DNA of 37,299 nt from Verrucomicrobiaceae bacterium (GTDB lineage Bacteria > Verrucomicrobiota > Verrucomicrobiia > Verrucomicrobiales > Verrucomicrobiaceae), in contig JAIXZA010000043.1 of assembly GCA_027489965.1 (NCBI GenBank), positions 1-37,299 of the forward strand, given 5' to 3'. Below the pieces are notes generated by a model. The model was given only the letters and a program-made list of their open reading frames with translations, was not told the origin of the DNA and did not search any database. Both the position numbers and the translations under genes were made by a program. Of this stretch, positions 34,163-37,299 are shown in pieces; the stretch's first letter is position 1, and each line of letters opens with the position of its first letter.

Positions 34163-35281
34163 TCAAAGTGCAGCACGATACAACTGAACAAAATCATCCA
34201 GACTCAGAGAGCGTGGGTTAAACTGGGCGGTCCATTGTTTCATGGCCATTTCAGCGAGTGGTAGCAGGTCTGTTTCCGTTACGCCGTAGTGGCTGATGCG
34301 GGTTGGCATCTGCGCCGTGATCAAGAGCTCCGTGAGATAGGTGGCGAGATCACTGGGGAAATAGCTTTGATAAATGGCCGCAATCTCCGGTATGGCGCTG
34401 TTAAAGCGAATGATGTGCGGCAGCATCACCCCGACAGCCTCACCATGAACGACGTGAAATTTAGCGGTGAGTGGATTGGCACAGGCATGAGCAGCACCGA
34501 GCATGGAGCCCTCAATGGCAATGCCAGCGTAGGCGGCACCGAGTTGCATTTGCGCACGTGCATCAAGGTTTTTCGGCTCAGTGAGCACACGCGAAAAGCC
34601 ATCGATTAGCAAGACAAAGGACTCCCGGGAAAACAGCGTGGAAAAGTTAGTGCGCTTGTTTGTGACAGCGGACTCCAAGGCGTGCGAGATGGCATCCATT
34701 CCCGTGCAAACTGTCACTCGATGCGGTTGGGAAAGGGTCAACTCTGGATCGAGGATCGCCACTTTGGCTGCGGCTTTCAAATCTCCGCAAGCCATCTTCA
34801 CATGCGTGACGGCATCAGAAATGAGCGCATAACTTTGGCACTCACTGCCTGTGCCAGCCGTGGTCGGAATGGCAATCATGGGAAGCATTGGCAGAGTGGC
34901 CTTGCCAGTGCCCCAGTAATCTTGCATCCGACCACCATTGGTGAGGATAAAGTTACAGCCCTTGGCGGTATCCATGCTGCTACCGCCACCTAGACCGATG
35001 ATGAAATCAGCCTCGAAAGCACGTGCCACAGCGACACAGTGATCCACGTCTTCCGTGCTTGGGTTCTCACGGACCTCGCCATAAATTTTCACGGCCAGAC
35101 CTGCGACCTGCAAAAAAGCCTCAGCACGCGCCACGTAGCCTGCTTTAACAATGCCCGGATCACTGACAATAAGCACACGCTGGCCCCCGAGCTCTTGCAC
35201 AAGCTCGCCCAATCGGGCGAGGCTGCCTGAGCCGAAGATAAGCCGCGTGCGCGACTGGTGATCAAAGGGAATGAGCGACAT
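34163..35281 (-). CDS. Iron-containing (group III) alcohol dehydrogenase
   Basis: The ATG at 35281 gives 372 residues. The NAD site GGGSSMDTAKG (98-108) and the metal ligands Asp196 and His200 (GMDAISHALE), His265 (GAAHACANPL) and His279 (VVHGEAVGVMLPH) match Fe-dependent alcohol dehydrogenases such as FucO. It interconverts an alcohol and an aldehyde; substrate is not set by sequence. The start follows the stop of the aldehyde dehydrogenase gene with one base between (TGA-G-ATG at 35279-35285), so the two are translationally coupled, and the alcohol-to-aldehyde-to-acid (or acyl-CoA) route is likely shared. Confidence 0.92.
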   Translation of the reverse strand: MSLIPFDHQSRTRLIFGSGSLARLGELVQELGGQRVLIVSDPGIVKAGYVARAEAFLQVAGLAVKIYGEVRENPSTEDVDHCVAVARAFEADFIIGLGGGSSMDTAKGCNFILTNGGRMQDYWGTGKATLPMLPMIAIPTTAGTGSECQSYALISDAVTHVKMACGDLKAAAKVAILDPELTLSQPHRVTVCTGMDAISHALESAVTNKRTNFSTLFSRESFVLLIDGFSRVLTEPKNLDARAQMQLGAAYAGIAIEGSMLGAAHACANPLTAKFHVVHGEAVGVMLPHIIRFNSAIPEIAAIYQSYFPSDLATYLTELLITAQMPTRISHYGVTETDLLPLAEMAMKQWTAQFNPRSLSLDDFVQLYRAAL

Positions 35282-35282
35282 C

Positions 35283-36719
35283 TCAGAGAGCGGAGCGGTC
35301 AATGCTGCGGCGTTTGTAGAGGAACTCGAACATATTGCCCTCATGCGGCTGATCCCAACTGATGCTCATGGTGCTGATAGGCCCCAAGTTCAGGCGATCA
35401 ATGCTGGAGCACTCGAGAAGCTCGTCGGTAAAGACAGGATCTTCCGTGATAGCGGTCACGATGAGTGAGTAGCCGATCTTCGATAAAACTTCCTTTTGTG
35501 GCACTTCAACAACGCTGGCATACGGGCAGAGGAACTCGCGATTGGCCAATGAATGCGACCAGGAATCACAGCGAATGATCGTTGGGCGAAGGAAGGTGCC
35601 ACCTTGGAATTCGACCTTACGTGGACCGTTACGATACTTCGCCGTTACATCTTCGGCACCACCAGCTGCGAGGTCAGCGTCGATCGTAGCGTCGATGTAG
35701 TCAGCCATTTTTGTATTCGCAAAGCCTGAGAGACGCGCATTTTCGTCATCGCTCGGCAGTGGATCAATCGGGCCTAAACGCTGAGCGATGGCATCAGCGA
35801 TCTCTTTGCCATATTTCGGAACAATGACCGCGCTGGCATTGATGCAAGAGCGCCCGCCATTGTCACTGATGGACTTCACGATAACGTCGATGTATTGCTC
35901 CCATTGTTCGATTTTGTCTTCGCCAATGATGATCTTACTCCAGCCTGGGCCATGAACCTGAACGCTAGGATTGCCCTCATACATTTTGGCCATGGCCACA
36001 TCGCCAAAGACCAGATTACGACCACTGAGTTTCACCACCTCGCCGCTGCCTTCATGATCAGTTGGGTAGAAGCCGAAAGCTTCTGGGGGAGCACCAGCGG
36101 CGATGAATGCCTGGATCAGTCGGAAAGGTGTCCAGGGCTCCTCACGGCCTGGTTTGATAACCACGGGGATTTTTAATGCGATGGCTGGCAGCCAAAGCGA
36201 ATTCACAGCCGGAGAGTTGCTCGGCATCACCAAGCCCAAACTATGGGTGGTCGGGAAATAGGAGACAGGACAGCCAGCCTGCGTGCCAAAACCTTTATCG
36301 ATGACACTCATGTCCAGACCACGGGAGAGACCGTTGAGGATCATCTCCATGTGCGTCAGTGCGTAATGCAACTTGGCCATGTTCCGCTTCACCATGATGT
36401 GAGGCAGACCGCTGGTGCGGGAAAGCGTGGCGATGTATTCCTCCGGGCTCTGCGTGTGGCCCTTGTCACCCAGTGGCAGTGTGCCATTGAGAAAAAGATC
36501 ACCCGCCTTGGCCGTGATCTCGATCAATTGAGCCACCGTAAACTTCTTCAAGGCCGCACGTGCCTCACTGATACGTCCCAGATCTTTGCGGACGATGCCT
36601 GCATTGACCTGACTGACCTCAGCACAGACTTCGCCTGTTTTGTGATCTTTAACGGGGACTTTATCGAGTGATTCGTAAGGGCGGCCTTTGCGGAGAGCGG
36701 GGAGGTGGGGGAGTGACAT
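35283..36719 (-). CDS. Aldehyde dehydrogenase-superfamily protein of atypical type
   Basis: The 478-residue protein is recognisable as an aldehyde dehydrogenase: MPSNSPAVNSLWLPAIAL with Asn169 and then IKPGREEPWTPF (Lys189) forms the cofactor region, and SDNGGRSCINAS holds the catalytic Cys292. The usual general-base motif ELGGK is replaced by HGPGWSKIIIG, so the Glu is absent; CoA-acylating aldehyde dehydrogenases also lack it. The first 130 residues (SPEEYIATLSRTSGLPHIMVKRNMAKLHYALTHM) do not resemble the common family closely. The start is ATG at 36719. It sits between an FAH-family gene 96 bases upstream and the coupled Fe-alcohol dehydrogenase. Substrate is unknown; an acyl-CoA product is possible. 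Confidence 0.85.
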   Translation of the reverse strand: MSLPHLPALRKGRPYESLDKVPVKDHKTGEVCAEVSQVNAGIVRKDLGRISEARAALKKFTVAQLIEITAKAGDLFLNGTLPLGDKGHTQSPEEYIATLSRTSGLPHIMVKRNMAKLHYALTHMEMILNGLSRGLDMSVIDKGFGTQAGCPVSYFPTTHSLGLVMPSNSPAVNSLWLPAIALKIPVVIKPGREEPWTPFRLIQAFIAAGAPPEAFGFYPTDHEGSGEVVKLSGRNLVFGDVAMAKMYEGNPSVQVHGPGWSKIIIGEDKIEQWEQYIDVIVKSISDNGGRSCINASAVIVPKYGKEIADAIAQRLGPIDPLPSDDENARLSGFANTKMADYIDATIDADLAAGGAEDVTAKYRNGPRKVEFQGGTFLRPTIIRCDSWSHSLANREFLCPYASVVEVPQKEVLSKIGYSLIVTAITEDPVFTDELLECSSIDRLNLGPISTMSISWDQPHEGNMFEFLYKRRSIDRSAL

Positions 36720-36815
36720 AAATGACTGTAACTAGATAGATCGGTGAGTGGAAAAAGGATTACGAACGCGGAGAAAAACCAGGCTATAGAAAACTGGTCA
36801 TCAGCGCCCAGTCTT

Positions 36816-37299
36816 TCAGGCCATTGGATTGATCAGCGTGCCGATGCCCTCAATCGTAATCGCGATTTCATCGCCAGATTGCAGGGTGAACTCATCTCCG
36901 GGCACAATGCCCGTCCCCGTCATCAGCAACGCACCGGTCGGGAAAGTATTGTCCCGATACAAGAATCCCGCCAACTCCTCTGGCGTGCGTTTGAGCTGAG
37001 AAACCGTCGTTTCGCCGCTAAAGGCCACGGCCCCAGAACGGGTGATCGTCAGCTGAATTTTTGTTTCAGGCGAAAGCAAATCGCGAGTGATGAGCAAGCA
37101 AGGTCCGACCGCCGCGCAGAGTTTGAAACATTTGGCCTGAGGCAAATACAGCGGATTCTCGCCTTCGATGTCACGGCAGGACAAATCATTGCCTACCGTG
37201 TAGCCGATCACCTCACCGCGGGGATTGATCACCAGCGTCAGCTCGGGCTCAGGCACCATCCATTTTGAATCACTGCGCAGGTGCATCCCCTGCCCTGGA
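36816..37299 (-). CDS. Fumarylacetoacetate hydrolase-family protein, 2-keto-3-deoxy-sugar-acid dehydratase-like (partial)
   Basis: The gene runs off the right edge, so the N-terminus is missing; an in-frame ATG at 37286 lies inside it. HLRSDSKWMVPEPELTLVI, then VGNDLSCRDIEGENPLYLPQAK, is the FAH-fold core. The second motif, with DIEGENPLYLPQAK, is the pattern of 2-keto-3-deoxy-D-arabinonate dehydratase and related sugar-acid enzymes. ALLMTGTGIVPGDEFTLQSGDEIAITIEGIGTL closes the domain as usual. The metal-binding Glu/Asp residues (PEPE, DIEGE) are visible. A role in sugar-acid breakdown feeding the neighbouring oxidoreductases is inferred. Confidence 0.85.
   Translation of the reverse strand, partial: PGQGMHLRSDSKWMVPEPELTLVINPRGEVIGYTVGNDLSCRDIEGENPLYLPQAKCFKLCAAVGPCLLITRDLLSPETKIQLTITRSGAVAFSGETTVSQLKRTPEELAGFLYRDNTFPTGALLMTGTGIVPGDEFTLQSGDEIAITIEGIGTLINPMA

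Noticed and set aside
34163..37299. Bacterial microcompartment locus
   Set aside because: The aldehyde/alcohol dehydrogenase pair resembles such loci, but no shell protein, PduL or encapsulation peptide was seen in the window.

Overview
The window looks like chromosomal DNA from a Gram-negative bacterium of the Verrucomicrobia (PVC superphylum), probably a Verrucomicrobiales relative of Prosthecobacter or Verrucomicrobium. This rests on gene content: an LptD outer-membrane assembly protein, an SHD1-domain protein, PQQ-like propeller proteins on membrane anchors, a very large secreted RCC1/MBG-type protein, few clear Shine-Dalgarno sites, and moderate GC. No rRNA, tRNA, IS element, integrase or CRISPR array was seen. 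The phylum call is inference; no marker tree can be run here.

Left part (1-9.6 kb): mpl (murein recycling) lies behind a D-2-hydroxyacid dehydrogenase on the minus strand. A divergent membrane-anchored coiled-coil protein follows, then a 425-base gene-poor gap holding a long imperfect hairpin repeat. Next comes a minus-strand run: UDP-glucose 6-dehydrogenase, rsmB and an Hsp15-like S4 protein (the last two overlap by 4 bases), preceded by lptD. Cell envelope and ribosome maintenance dominate here.

Centre (9.6-21.7 kb): a membrane-anchored beta-propeller protein converges, with no spacer, on a 747-residue membrane protein that looks like an M48 peptidase with its zinc motif lost. A plus-strand operon tyrA-aroA-cmk-plsC follows, linking aromatic amino acid, nucleotide and phospholipid synthesis, with a leucine-rich-repeat lipoprotein behind it. 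On the minus strand an SHD1/heparinase II/III-like secreted protein precedes an enoyl-thioester reductase-like gene.

Right part (21.7-37.3 kb): an operon of an unknown 133-residue protein, a Roadblock/LC7-like protein and an Amt ammonium transporter; a HAD phosphatase; a secreted giant of about 1,880 residues with two seven-unit RCC1 blocks; a small basic protein coupled to rlmF; an AraC-type regulator; a polyvalent-protein-kinase-like gene whose 5' end appears broken at a run of eight A; and a catabolic set of Fe-dependent alcohol dehydrogenase, atypical aldehyde dehydrogenase and a fumarylacetoacetate-hydrolase-family enzyme cut by the window edge.

The best leads for something undescribed are the Amt/Roadblock operon, the duplicated seven-blade RCC1 module, the enzyme-like proteins missing key residues (M48-like, heparinase-like, aldehyde dehydrogenase), and the homopolymer frameshift in the kinase-like gene. 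I did not find a clear defence island, prophage or biosynthetic cluster.
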